This document shows positions 1 through 7,624 of a DNA stretch of 9,354 nt, piece by piece. This DNA comes from Draconibacterium sp. (lineage in GTDB: Bacteria; Bacteroidota; Bacteroidia; Bacteroidales; Prolixibacteraceae). Within the stretch, counting starts at the first letter, position 1, and each line of letters begins with the position of its first letter. The position numbers were made by a program, and so were the translations under genes. The notes below the pieces were generated by a model, which saw only the letters and a program-made list of their open reading frames with translations, had not been told where the DNA came from and ran no database searches. Location: NCBI GenBank assembly GCA_015493625.1, contig WGCT01000501.1, forward strand, positions 1 to 9,354, read 5' to 3'.

Positions 1-2
1 GT

Positions 3-50
3 ATTCTAAACCTGATTATTGGTGTTATTCTTCTGGCGTTGAAGAAGTGA
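3..50 (+). CDS. 3' end of an upstream reading frame: membrane-protein tail or branched-chain leader peptide
   Basis: Frame 3 is open from the window edge to the TGA at 48-50 and reads ILNLIIGVILLALKK. Ten of the 15 residues are Ile, Leu or Val (4 Ile, 5 Leu, 1 Val), followed by two lysines. Two readings fit. One is the last transmembrane helix of an inner-membrane transporter with a cytoplasmic Lys-Lys end. The other is a short leader peptide whose Ile/Leu codons sense charged tRNA for the operon downstream. The start lies outside the window, so length cannot settle the question. Frame 2 is also open, to the TGA at 62-64 (YSKPDYWCYSSGVEEVRMVC), so even the frame is not certain. Clustered Ile/Leu codons directly before a hairpin and leuA favour considering the leader reading. 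Confidence 0.4.
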   Translation: MLNLIIGVILLALKK

Positions 51-94
51 GAATGGTATGTTGAAAAATAATATTTAAAATTAAAGCCATTCTC
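49..94 (+). promoter_or_regulatory. Candidate antiterminator pairing of a leu/ile attenuator
   Basis: Bases 49-56 (GAGAATGG), overlapping the TGA at 48-50, are a perfect reverse complement of 87-94 (CCATTCTC), the left arm of the terminator hairpin. T57-G86 and T48-G95 would add wobble pairs. A ribosome stalled at the Leu-Leu-Ala-Leu codons (30-41) would leave 49-56 free to sequester 87-94. A ribosome reaching the stop codon would cover 49-56 and let the terminator form. A further small hairpin, 28-33 with 41-46 (TTCTTC/GAAGAA), lies inside the coding part. The pairing is seen directly; the regulatory role is inference. Confidence 0.4.
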
Positions 95-117
95 GAATTA
101 AGAGAGTGGCTTTTTTT
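83..117 (+). terminator. Rho-independent terminator or attenuator hairpin before leuA
   Basis: A 12-bp stem pairs 83-94 (AAAGCCATTCTC) with 102-113, with one G-U wobble (T90-G106) and a 7-base loop (95-101). A run of seven T follows at 111-117. It lies 50 bases before the leuA start. It either ends the upstream transcript or, if the attenuation model holds, is the terminator arm that decides entry into the leu operon. I see no good TAnnTTTG promoter element between it and leuA (118-167), which fits the idea that transcription must read through it. Confidence 0.8.
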
Positions 118-167
118 AATTAAATATTTTACAAAAATTTAGAAATAAAAACTTAATAACAAATAAG

Positions 168-1673
168 ATGAGCGACAGACTTTACATTTTCGACACAACC
201 TTGCGCGACGGCGAACAAGTTCCGGGTTGTCAATTAAACACAGTAGAAAAGATTGAAGTTGCAAAAACGTTGCAAGAATTGGGAGTTGACGTAATTGAAG
301 CCGGCTTTCCCATTTCTAGCCCCGGCGATTTCGAATCGGTAGTAGAACTTTCGAAAGCGGTTACCTGGCCAACCATTTGTGCCCTTACCCGCGCGGTTGA
401 AAAAGACATTGACGTAGCCGCCGAGTCGCTAAAATATGCAAAAAAAGGACGTATTCACACCGGAATAGGAACGTCTGATTTTCATATTTATCATAAATTA
501 CACTCCAATCCCGATGCCATTATCGAGCGTGCTGTGGCTGCCGTAAAATATGCAAAAAAATATGTCGAGGATGTGGAGTTTTATGCCGAAGATGCCGGAC
601 GTACCGACAATGTTTATTTGGCAAAAGTAATTGAAGCAGTAATAAAAGCAGGTGCAACCGTTGTAAATATTCCCGATACAACAGGGTACACTCTTCCAAA
701 CGAATTTGGAGAAAAAATTAAATTCCTTACCGAGAACGTAAAAGGAATTCACAACGCAATTATTTCAACACATTGCCACAACGACCTTGGAATGGCGACT
801 GCAAATACGGTTTCAGGAATTATGAATGGTGCCCGTCAGGCCGAAGTTACCATTAACGGAATTGGCGAACGCGCAGGAAATACCTCGCTCGAAGAGGTGG
901 TAATGATTCTGAAAAGTCGCTACCAAACATTAAATATTGAAACCGGAATTAATACAAAAAAAATATATGGAGCCAGCCGTTTGGTTTCTACCCTTATGAA
1001 TATGCCGGTTCAACCTAATAAAGCAGTTGTTGGGCGAAACGCCTTTGCACACTCGTCAGGCATTCATCAGGATGGTGTATTAAAAAACCGCGAAAACTAC
1101 GAGATTATGGACCCGGGCGACGTGGGAATAAACGAGTCGGCAATTCTTTTAACAGCTCGAAGTGGCCGCGCAGCATTAAAGCACCGGTTAGAACTCCTTG
1201 GGTTCGAATTCAGCAAAGAAAAATTAAACGAGATTTACGAAGAGTTCCTGCTTCTTGCCGATAAGAAAAAAGATATTCGCGACGACGATATTGCCCTTTT
1301 GGTTGGCGATGCAACCCGCAAAGAACGACGCATAAAATTAAATTACCTGCAAGTGGTTACCGGTAAAGATTTAAAACCAATGGCAAATGTTACACTCGAT
1401 ATTGCAGGCGAAAAATTTACTGCAACATCGTCGGGCAACGGACCGGTTGACGCTGCAATTAAGGCGGTAAAACAAATTATTCATCGACAAATTATTATCG
1501 AAGAGTTTTTAGTGCAGGCAATTACACGAGGCAGCGACGATATTGGAAAAGTACATATGCAAATAGAGTATAATAAAAATATCTTTCACGGATTTGGCGC
1601 ACATACCGATATTATTACAGCCTCGGTTGAAGCCTATTTAGATGCTATTAACAAACTTCCGGTTACAAAATAG
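168..1673 (+). CDS. leuA: 2-isopropylmalate synthase
   Basis: LeuA catalyses the first committed step of leucine synthesis in the cytoplasm, condensing acetyl-CoA with 2-ketoisovalerate to give 2-isopropylmalate. The N-terminal HMG-CoA-lyase-like TIM barrel carries DTTLRDGEQ at residues 9-17, with catalytic R13 and metal ligand D14. It also has HCHND with metal ligands H202 and H204, NGIGERAGN at 230-238 with N238, and SGIHQDG around H300. The barrel also shows the EAGFP signature typical of isopropylmalate synthases. The region from about residue 365 to the end matches the LeuA allosteric dimer domain, where leucine feedback normally acts. At 501 residues it is close to the usual bacterial length of about 515. 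The ATG at 168 places the barrel motif immediately at the N terminus, as expected. No Shine-Dalgarno is visible. It is the first gene of the operon, with leuC following after 77 bases. Confidence 0.96.
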   Translation: MSDRLYIFDTTLRDGEQVPGCQLNTVEKIEVAKTLQELGVDVIEAGFPISSPGDFESVVELSKAVTWPTICALTRAVEKDIDVAAESLKYAKKGRIHTGIGTSDFHIYHKLHSNPDAIIERAVAAVKYAKKYVEDVEFYAEDAGRTDNVYLAKVIEAVIKAGATVVNIPDTTGYTLPNEFGEKIKFLTENVKGIHNAIISTHCHNDLGMATANTVSGIMNGARQAEVTINGIGERAGNTSLEEVVMILKSRYQTLNIETGINTKKIYGASRLVSTLMNMPVQPNKAVVGRNAFAHSSGIHQDGVLKNRENYEIMDPGDVGINESAILLTARSGRAALKHRLELLGFEFSKEKLNEIYEEFLLLADKKKDIRDDDIALLVGDATRKERRIKLNYLQVVTGKDLKPMANVTLDIAGEKFTATSSGNGPVDAAIKAVKQIIHRQIIIEEFLVQAITRGSDDIGKVHMQIEYNKNIFHGFGAHTDIITASVEAYLDAINKLPVTK

Positions 1674-1684
1674 CTTAGGTTTCA

Positions 1685-1708
1685 ACGTTTAAAGAGGTAA
1701 ATAAACGT
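1685..1708 (+). other. Intercistronic hairpin between leuA and leuC
   Basis: ACGTTTA at 1685-1691 pairs perfectly with TAAACGT at 1702-1708 around a 10-base loop containing AGAGG. There is no T-tract, so it is not a standard terminator. It lies in the 77-base gap between leuA and leuC, wider than the leuC-leuD (22) and leuD-cimA (12) gaps. It could influence mRNA processing or stability, or simply be chance in AT-rich DNA. Confidence 0.35.
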
Positions 1709-1750
1709 AGTAATAAACAGGATTTTAGTTAAGAAAATAAAAATCAAAAT

Positions 1751-3151
1751 ATGACATCAAAAACATTATTCGATAAAATTTGGGATGCACACGTTGTTAA
1801 AGAGGTTGAAGGTGGCCCGAATGTATTGTATATCGACAGGCATTTTATTCACGAAGTAACAAGTCCGGTGGCATTTTTAGGCCTAAAAAACCGGGGATTA
1901 AAAGTATTTCGTCCCAACCAGACTACGGCAACTCCCGACCATAACGTGCCTACAATTAACCAACACATTGCAGTAAAAGACGAACTTTCGCGTACTCAGC
2001 TCGAAATGTTAAAAGCCAACTGTACCGAACACGGAATTGTTCATCACGATTTGGGAAGCGAAGGACACGGTGTAGTTCATATTATTGGCCCCGAAATGGG
2101 ACTTACACAACCCGGAATGACGATTGTTTGTGGCGACAGTCACACATCGACACACGGTGCGTTTGGTGCCATTGCTTTCGGAATTGGAACCAGCGAAGTG
2201 GAGATGGTTTTGGCAAGCCAGTGCATTATGCAGCCCAAACCAAAAAAAATGAGAATTAGCGTAAACGGAAAACTGGCAGAAGGAGTTACGGCAAAAGATA
2301 TTGCGCTCTATATAATTTCACAAATATCAACCAGCGGCGGAACCGGCCATTTTATCGAATATACCGGGTCGGCAATAAAATCGCTTTCAATGGAAGGCCG
2401 TATGACACTCTGCAACCTCAGTATTGAATGTGGTGCACGCGGAGGAATGATTGCCCCCGACGAAACAACATTTGAATATGTAAAAGGTCGGAAATATGCG
2501 CCAAAAGGGGCAGAATGGGATAAAGCCGTTGAAAAATGGAAAGAGTTAAAATCAGACGATGATGCAGTTTTCGATACCGAATTAACATTCGATGCTGCCG
2601 ATATTGAACCAATGATTACCTACGGAACAAATCCGGGAATGGGAATGGGAATCACTCAAAAAATACCAACAACCGACAGAATGGTTGGCAGCGACAAAAC
2701 ATCGTTCGAAAAATCGTTGCAATATATGGGTTACAATGCCGGCGAAGCCATTAAAGGGAAACCGGTTGATTATGTATTTCTTGGAAGTTGCACCAACGGA
2801 CGAATTGAAGATTTCAGAGCATTTACCAATTTTGTGAAAGGGAAGAAAAAAGCTCCCAATGTTACAGTTTGGTTAGTTCCCGGTTCAAAACAGGTTGAGA
2901 AACAAATAAGAGAAGAAGGCTTGGTTGAGATTTTAGAAGAGGCCGGTTTTAAATTGCGCCAGCCCGGTTGTTCTGCCTGTTTGGCAATGAACGACGATAA
3001 AATTCCTTCCGGAAAATATTCGGTATCTACATCGAACAGGAATTTCGAAGGCCGGCAGGGACCCGGTGCACGAACACTTCTTGCAAGTCCGTTAACAGCG
3101 GCAGCTGCAGCAGTTACAGGAGTAATTTCCGACCCACGAGAATTGAAATAA
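1751..3151 (+). CDS. leuC: 3-isopropylmalate dehydratase large subunit
   Basis: LeuC is the catalytic, [4Fe-4S]-bearing subunit of isopropylmalate isomerase, which converts 2- to 3-isopropylmalate through a dehydration-hydration cycle with LeuD. It belongs to the aconitase family. The three cluster ligands are C347 (in GSCTNGR), C407 and C410 (in [10 protein letters not shown]). The 466-residue length and these cysteine positions match, as I recall them, those of the Escherichia coli enzyme. The active-site stretch [12 protein letters not shown] is at about 128-139. The start at 1751 gives the standard N terminus ([14 protein letters not shown]). LeuD lies 22 bases downstream, as expected for two subunits of one enzyme. 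Because the operon also encodes a citramalate synthase, this isomerase probably also processes citramalate to 3-methylmalate; that second role is inferred from context. Confidence 0.97.
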   Translation: MTSKTLFDKIWDAHVVKEVEGGPNVLYIDRHFIHEVTSPVAFLGLKNRGLKVFRPNQTTATPDHNVPTINQHIAVKDELSRTQLEMLKANCTEHGIVHHDLGSEGHGVVHIIGPEMGLTQPGMTIVCGDSHTSTHGAFGAIAFGIGTSEVEMVLASQCIMQPKPKKMRISVNGKLAEGVTAKDIALYIISQISTSGGTGHFIEYTGSAIKSLSMEGRMTLCNLSIECGARGGMIAPDETTFEYVKGRKYAPKGAEWDKAVEKWKELKSDDDAVFDTELTFDAADIEPMITYGTNPGMGMGITQKIPTTDRMVGSDKTSFEKSLQYMGYNAGEAIKGKPVDYVFLGSCTNGRIEDFRAFTNFVKGKKKAPNVTVWLVPGSKQVEKQIREEGLVEILEEAGFKLRQPGCSACLAMNDDKIPSGKYSVSTSNRNFEGRQGPGARTLLASPLTAAAAAVTGVISDPRELK

Positions 3152-3173
3152 AAAAACAGCAAAAACAGATAAA

Positions 3174-3764
3174 ATGGCATACGATAAATTTTCAACAATA
3201 ACATCGCCGGCAGTTCCACTTACAATAGAAAATGTGGATACCGACCAGATTATACCCGCACGATTTTTAAAAGCTATTGAGCGCAAAGGATTTGGCGACA
3301 ACCTTTTTCGCGACTGGCGGTTCGAAAAAGATGGCAGTGAAAAAGCCGGATTTCCAATAAACAATAAAAAGTATTCGGGTAAAATTTTGGTTGCCGGTAA
3401 AAATTTCGGAAGCGGTTCGAGTCGCGAACACGCTGCATGGGCAATTTACGACTACGGATTCCGCGTTGTGGTATCGAGTTTCTTTGCCGATATTTTTAAA
3501 GGGAATGCCCTAAATAACGGATTGCTTCCGGTTGTGGTAACTCCTCAATTCCTTCAAAAAATATTCGATGCTATTGAAAAAGACCCGGATACAACGTTTG
3601 AAGTAAATTTGGAAAAGCAAACATTTACAATTAAACAAACCGGAGAAACCACCGATTTCGAAATAAATCCGTACAAAAAACATTGTTTACAAAACGGGTT
3701 AGACGATATTGATTATTTGGTTGAAATGCAAAATGAGATCGAATCATTCGAAGCAGCAAAATAA
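3174..3764 (+). CDS. leuD: 3-isopropylmalate dehydratase small subunit
   Basis: LeuD is the swivelling small subunit of isopropylmalate isomerase, corresponding to aconitase domain 4. It completes the active site on the Fe-S subunit LeuC. Hallmarks are [11 protein letters not shown] at residues 22-32 and [11 protein letters not shown] at 77-87, the substrate-binding loop with the Ser-Ser-Arg group. The 196-residue length is normal for the bacterial LeuD1 type. The start ATG at 3174 follows an A-rich stretch with no Shine-Dalgarno, like the other genes here. It sits 22 bases after leuC and only 12 bases before cimA, so co-transcription, and possibly translational coupling, is likely. Nothing is truncated or missing. 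Confidence 0.97.
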   Translation: MAYDKFSTITSPAVPLTIENVDTDQIIPARFLKAIERKGFGDNLFRDWRFEKDGSEKAGFPINNKKYSGKILVAGKNFGSGSSREHAAWAIYDYGFRVVVSSFFADIFKGNALNNGLLPVVVTPQFLQKIFDAIEKDPDTTFEVNLEKQTFTIKQTGETTDFEINPYKKHCLQNGLDDIDYLVEMQNEIESFEAAK

Positions 3765-3776
3765 AAAAAACAAAAA

Positions 3777-5360
3777 ATGACAGGCAGAACAGTTGACATA
3801 AAAGGGAAGCACCTGATAATTATGGACACTACTCTTCGCGATGGTGAACAAACATCGGGCGTTTCGTTTAGCGAAGGCGAAAAACTTAGTGTAGCAAAAG
3901 TACTGCTTAAAAGTGTTGGTGTAGACCGAATAGAAATTGCATCGGCAAGAGTTTCGGAAGGCGAATTCAGAGGCACAAAAAGGGTTATGAAATGGGCAGC
4001 CGAAAACGGGTTCCTCGAGAAAGTTGAGGTACTTGGATTTGTGGATGACAAAATTTCGTTGCAATGGATTGCCGATGCAGGCGGAAAAGTAATTAACCTG
4101 CTTTGTAAAGGGTCGCTAAAACATGTTACCAAGCAGTTAAGGAAATCGCCCGAGCAACATGTTGCCGACATTGAAAAAGTTTTGACCAACGCGGCCGAAA
4201 TGGGAATTAAAGTAAATATCTATCTCGAAGACTGGTCGAACGGAATGCGAAACTCTAAAGAATACGTTCATTTTATGATTTCGGAACTGAAAGACAAAAA
4301 CATAGAACGTATTATGCTTCCCGACACACTGGGTATTCTAGACCCCGATGAAACCTACGATTTCTGTAAAGAAATGATTACATCGTTTCCGGAAGTTAAT
4401 TTCGATTTTCATGCTCATAACGATTACGACCTTGCCATTGCCAACGTTTTTCACGCCATAAAAGCGGGAATTAATTGTGTACACACCACTGTAAACGGGT
4501 TGGGCGAACGGGCAGGAAATGCCCCCCTTTCGAGTGTTATTGCAACAATAAAAGACCACCTGAAAATGAAAACCAACGTTAACGAAAGCGAACTCAACAA
4601 AGTTTCGCGATTGGTTGAAACATTTTCGGGAATTCGTATTCCAACAAACAAACCGTTAATTGGTGAATTTGTTTTTACGCAATGTAGTGGAATTCATGCC
4701 GATGGCGACAGCAAAAACAATCTCTATTTCAACGAGTTATTGCCCGAAAGGTTTGGAAGAATAAGACAGTATGCGCTAGGGAAAACCTCGGGGAAAGCCA
4801 ATATTAAAAAGAATCTACAAAACTTGGGCATTGAACTCGATGCAGAGTCGTTAAAAAAAGTGACACAAAGAATTATTGAACTTGGCGATAAAAAAGAGTC
4901 GGTTTCGAACGATGAACTCCCTTACATTGTTGCCGATGTATTGCAAAACGATTTTGTTGAACAGAAAATTAAAGTACTCAATTACTCGGTAAATTATACC
5001 ATGGGACTGCGGCCGGTTGCCAACGTAGCACTGGAAATTGACGGAAAACAATACGAGGAGTTCAGCGATGGTGACGGCCAATACGATGCCTTTGTAAAAT
5101 CGCTTCGAAAAATATACAAGCGTCTTGGTAAGAACTTCCCAAAATTAATCGATTACGTTGTAACTATTCCTCCGGGTGGAAAAACCGATGCACTGGTAGA
5201 AGCGGTTATTACTTGGAAAAATACAAATGAATTTAAAACAAAAGGGTTAGACCCCGACCAAAATACGGCTGCTATGAAAGCAACCATTAGAATGTTAAAC
5301 ATTATAGAAAATGATTTTAATCCCGGAATTTTTGACAAATTAATGGGTGCAATTTCGTAA
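3777..5360 (+). CDS. cimA: (R)-citramalate synthase, Leptospira type
   Basis: This LeuA paralogue is predicted to condense pyruvate with acetyl-CoA to (R)-citramalate, the first step of the threonine-independent route to 2-oxobutyrate and isoleucine. Core residues are R21 and D22 (DTTLRDGEQ, 17-25), metal ligands H212 and H214 (HAHND), NGLGERAGN at 240-248 and SGIHADG around H307. The EAGFP motif of LeuA is replaced by EIASARVSEGE. As I recall the Leptospira interrogans enzyme, its pyruvate-pocket residues are L81, L104 and Y144. At a constant +5 offset these correspond to L86, L109 and Y149 here, and its D17 and H207 to D22 and H212. The C-terminal part, including PPGGKTDALVEA near residues 464-475, is the regulatory domain. 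Databases often call such proteins 2-isopropylmalate synthase; the pocket residues argue otherwise. It follows leuD by 12 bases. Methionine 16 is a possible later start but would shorten the barrel's first strand. Confidence 0.88.
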   Translation: MTGRTVDIKGKHLIIMDTTLRDGEQTSGVSFSEGEKLSVAKVLLKSVGVDRIEIASARVSEGEFRGTKRVMKWAAENGFLEKVEVLGFVDDKISLQWIADAGGKVINLLCKGSLKHVTKQLRKSPEQHVADIEKVLTNAAEMGIKVNIYLEDWSNGMRNSKEYVHFMISELKDKNIERIMLPDTLGILDPDETYDFCKEMITSFPEVNFDFHAHNDYDLAIANVFHAIKAGINCVHTTVNGLGERAGNAPLSSVIATIKDHLKMKTNVNESELNKVSRLVETFSGIRIPTNKPLIGEFVFTQCSGIHADGDSKNNLYFNELLPERFGRIRQYALGKTSGKANIKKNLQNLGIELDAESLKKVTQRIIELGDKKESVSNDELPYIVADVLQNDFVEQKIKVLNYSVNYTMGLRPVANVALEIDGKQYEEFSDGDGQYDAFVKSLRKIYKRLGKNFPKLIDYVVTIPPGGKTDALVEAVITWKNTNEFKTKGLDPDQNTAAMKATIRMLNIIENDFNPGIFDKLMGAIS

Positions 5361-5426
5361 AACAAAATACATATAGATAAAACAACCACGATTAAAGAGT
5401 TAGCACAAAAGAGAATGATTATAATT

Positions 5427-5456
5427 TTCTTGTCTTGATTCTTGTATCGTGATTCT
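5427..5456 (+). repeat. Degenerate CTTG/TGATTC direct-repeat tract before leuB
   Basis: The 110-base gap between cimA and leuB (5361-5470) holds no gene. Its distinctive part is a low-complexity stretch in which CTTG recurs at 5429-5432, 5434-5437 and 5441-5444, and TGATTCT occurs twice (5436-5442 and 5450-5456). The tract ends 14 bases before the leuB ATG. TAATTTTC at 5422-5429 is one base from the Bacteroidetes -7 consensus, but no convincing -33 element lies at the right spacing, so an internal leuB promoter is only a weak possibility. I see no terminator in the gap. Confidence 0.4.
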
Positions 5457-5470
5457 AAATTTTCAAACAA

Positions 5471-6535
5471 ATGAAACTGAATATCGCAATTCTTCCGGGC
5501 GACGGAATAGGACCGGAAATCGTTGAGCAGGCAATGAAAGCTGTTAAAGCTGTTGCCAACAAATTCAATCACGAATTAACTTATGAATACGGAATAACAG
5601 GTGCCTCGGCAATAGACAAAGTGGGCGACCCCTACCCGCCCGAAACGCACGAACTCTGTATGAAATCGGACGCAGTTCTTTTTGGTGCAATTGGTGACCC
5701 GAAATTCGACAACAACCCAAAAGCTAAAGTTCGCCCCGAGCAGGGATTACTTGCTATGCGGAAACAGCTCGGCCTTTATGCAAATATTCGTCCGGTAGAA
5801 ACATTCGAGTCGTTATTACACAAATCGCCGCTAAGAAGAGATTTGGTTGAAGGTGCCGATTTTGTCTGTATTCGCGAATTAACCGGAGGTATTTATTTCG
5901 GCGAAAAGGGAAGAAAAGACAACGGCAACACAGCCTACGACACAAACACCTACACCCGCGAAGAGATTGAACGCATATTAAAACTGGGCTACGAATTTGC
6001 TGCAAAACGCGGAAAAAAATTAACTGTTGTCGATAAGGCCAATGTTTTAGAAAGCTCGCGTTTATGGCGCGAAGTGGCACAAGAAATGGAACCCGATTAT
6101 CCTGAAATTAAAACAGAATATATGTTTGTCGATAATGCGGCAATGCAAATTATTCAGTGGCCTAAAAACTTCGATGTAATGGTTACCGAAAATATGTTTG
6201 GCGACATTCTTACCGACGAAGCCAGTGTTATTACCGGCTCGTTAGGACTGCTACCATCGGCTTCAATGGGAATTCATACGTCGGTTTTCGAACCCATTCA
6301 CGGTTCGTATCCACAGGCTGCCGGCAAAGATATTGCCAACCCCATTGCAACGATTCTTTCGGCAGCAATGTTGTTCGAATATGCATTCGATTTAAAAGAA
6401 GAGGGAAAAGTAATTCGCGATGCTGTTAACGCTTCACTAACACAAAAATTTGTTACCGAAGATATTGCCGAAGGACAAGCTTACAAAACTTCGGAAGTTG
6501 GCGACTGGATTGCCAATTATATTGCTAAAAATTAA
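5471..6535 (+). CDS. leuB: 3-isopropylmalate dehydrogenase
   Basis: LeuB performs the NAD-dependent oxidative decarboxylation of 3-isopropylmalate to 2-ketoisocaproate, the leucine precursor. With CimA in the same operon it probably also converts 3-methylmalate to 2-oxobutyrate. The fold is that of the isocitrate/isopropylmalate dehydrogenases. LPGDGIGPE lies at 8-16, substrate-binding arginines are R97, R107 and R135 (in [10 protein letters not shown]), with Y142 and K189. The Mg-binding aspartates are D221, D245 and D249 (FGDILTDEA). The NAD-binding loop [18 protein letters not shown] is near the C terminus. The length of 354 residues is typical. It is the last gene of the operon, separated from cimA by 110 bases and followed by a strong terminator. 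The start ATG at 5471 gives the standard N terminus. Confidence 0.97.
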   Translation: MKLNIAILPGDGIGPEIVEQAMKAVKAVANKFNHELTYEYGITGASAIDKVGDPYPPETHELCMKSDAVLFGAIGDPKFDNNPKAKVRPEQGLLAMRKQLGLYANIRPVETFESLLHKSPLRRDLVEGADFVCIRELTGGIYFGEKGRKDNGNTAYDTNTYTREEIERILKLGYEFAAKRGKKLTVVDKANVLESSRLWREVAQEMEPDYPEIKTEYMFVDNAAMQIIQWPKNFDVMVTENMFGDILTDEASVITGSLGLLPSASMGIHTSVFEPIHGSYPQAAGKDIANPIATILSAAMLFEYAFDLKEEGKVIRDAVNASLTQKFVTEDIAEGQAYKTSEVGDWIANYIAKN

Positions 6536-6584
6536 ATTGCCTTTATTTTATCCTGCAAAAATGCCGGAGATGTTTATTGAAAGA

Positions 6585-6618
6585 AAGAACCGCTCTTTTA
6601 GAGGACGGTTCTTTTTTT
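6585..6618 (+). terminator. Rho-independent terminator of the leu operon
   Basis: Bases 6585-6592 pair with 6606-6613 (core AGAACCG with CGGTTCT). The inner CTC/GAG pairs close a short T-rich loop with a two-base bulge. The T run extends over 6612-6618. It lies about 50 bases after the leuB stop and separates the amino acid operon from the outer-membrane protein gene. Confidence 0.85.
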
Positions 6619-6663
6619 GTTCACATTAATTTGTTTAAACATTGCAATATTTTTTTAAAAATG

Positions 6664-6697
6664 TTGTTAATAAAATAGGTAAAAAGCAGTTCTTTTG
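6664..6697 (+). promoter_or_regulatory. Weak candidate Bacteroidetes promoter for the beta-barrel gene
   Basis: TTCTTTTG at 6690-6697 matches the -7 consensus TAnnTTTG except at its second base. A TTG at 6664-6666 lies 23 bases upstream, slightly farther than the usual -33 spacing. The predicted transcript start near 6702 would give a leader of about 20 bases. A new promoter is expected here because a strong terminator lies just upstream, but the match is imperfect. Confidence 0.35.
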
Positions 6698-6721
6698 CGT
6701 AACATTAAATCATTATACTAA

Positions 6722-7573
6722 TTGCTTATTTCAAAATATAAATATTCAATTCTGTTATTCCTCTTCGTTTTAATGGGAGTAACAACTCGTTCGCAAAACA
6801 TTAGCGGGCTGAATATTGGTGTTGAATTTGGAGCATCTCGGTTTATATTTGAAACCCCCACCGATTTTTCAAAAAAAATAATTGAATTCGATAATAAATT
6901 TGGGTTTACAACCGATGCCGAACTATCGAAATATTTTTCAGAGCGCTGGGAACTTGGAATAGAAATTAACTATGCAACGTTAAACGGCGAATCGCAAAAC
7001 ACATCGTTTTCGGCTGTTGGTCACCACGTTGCATTAGATAATTTAAAGAATAAGCCGGTTGAATACAACAATCGTTTATTGGGACAAAAAGTATTCACTC
7101 GTTTCTATTTTATTCCTTTAAATACCACTTACAAAAAAGTAAGCGGCTACCCATTTATAAGTGCCGGCATAGGAATTTTAAATTATAAGTCGAAATTCAA
7201 ATACATCGATGCTGCACCCAACGATATTATTTTCGGGAAAGGATACGATGGTTTCACAAAATTATCAACCGCTGTTTATTCATTGGGTGGAGGATTAAAA
7301 ATTTCGTGGTCGTCGAAACTGTTTATCCTCACATCAATCAACTACAATTTTGTTAACTACGGCTTTCTCGATGTAATGCACAATTACGATGACAAAGGAA
7401 ACAAAATGGATATTATTGGAATGTACTCCGACTTTAAAGTGGGTATTTTTTACAGTTTAACTCCGCTTAAAGTTTCGCAAAAGAGAGGTAGCGACAAAAA
7501 AAACAGCAGAAGTAAAAAGGGAAGAAAGAAACAAAAATCGAAAAGCGATAAATATTTACCTTTTGCCCGATAA
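6722..7573 (+). CDS. Predicted outer-membrane beta-barrel protein with lysine-rich tail
   Basis: Residues 1-24 form a clear signal peptide: a basic start (KYK), a hydrophobic core (SILLFLFVLMGV) and likely cleavage near TTRS-Q. The mature part shows repeated alternating, aromatic-rich strands separated by polar loops (ELGIEINYATL, KVFTRFYFIPL, PFISAGIGIL, LFILTSINYNF, DFKVGIFYSL), as in small Bacteroidetes outer-membrane beta-barrels. The last strand ends near residue 248. Residues 251-283 then form a hydrophilic tail with 14 Lys/Arg in 33 residues, unlike the usual barrel ending in an aromatic residue. The start is TTG: an in-frame stop (6719-6721) directly precedes it, and the next Met (residue 18) would destroy the signal peptide. 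The function is unknown; no catalytic or binding motif is recognised. The kinase-like gene follows after 51 bases on the same strand. Confidence 0.75.
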   Translation: MLISKYKYSILLFLFVLMGVTTRSQNISGLNIGVEFGASRFIFETPTDFSKKIIEFDNKFGFTTDAELSKYFSERWELGIEINYATLNGESQNTSFSAVGHHVALDNLKNKPVEYNNRLLGQKVFTRFYFIPLNTTYKKVSGYPFISAGIGILNYKSKFKYIDAAPNDIIFGKGYDGFTKLSTAVYSLGGGLKISWSSKLFILTSINYNFVNYGFLDVMHNYDDKGNKMDIIGMYSDFKVGIFYSLTPLKVSQKRGSDKKNSRSKKGRKKQKSKSDKYLPFAR

Positions 7574-7624
7574 TTTGGCCTAAATAACTTAAATTTAAAC
7601 AATTTGGGCTAATCTATTTGCATT

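Noticed and set aside
2635..2652. Three tandem GGGAAT hexamers inside leuC
   Set aside because: They encode the in-frame Gly-Met-Gly-Met-Gly stretch of a conserved LeuC segment (GTNPGM) and are too short to suggest a functional repeat or slippage site.
2770..3219. Long minus-strand open frames opposite leuC/leuD and within the other leu genes
   Set aside because: They lie opposite clearly conserved enzymes, have no recognisable protein features, and arise from the codon bias of the real genes.
6536..6721. Small gene or RiPP precursor peptide between leuB and the beta-barrel gene
   Set aside because: Only a terminator and a weak promoter can be seen; no open frame with a credible start and conserved leader-like features fits.
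7574..7624. CTATTTG close before the kinase-like ATG as a promoter giving a leaderless mRNA
   Set aside because: The match to TAnnTTTG is partial and the nearest TTTG upstream is about 35 bases away, so the -33 spacing is wrong. Co-transcription with the upstream gene is simpler.
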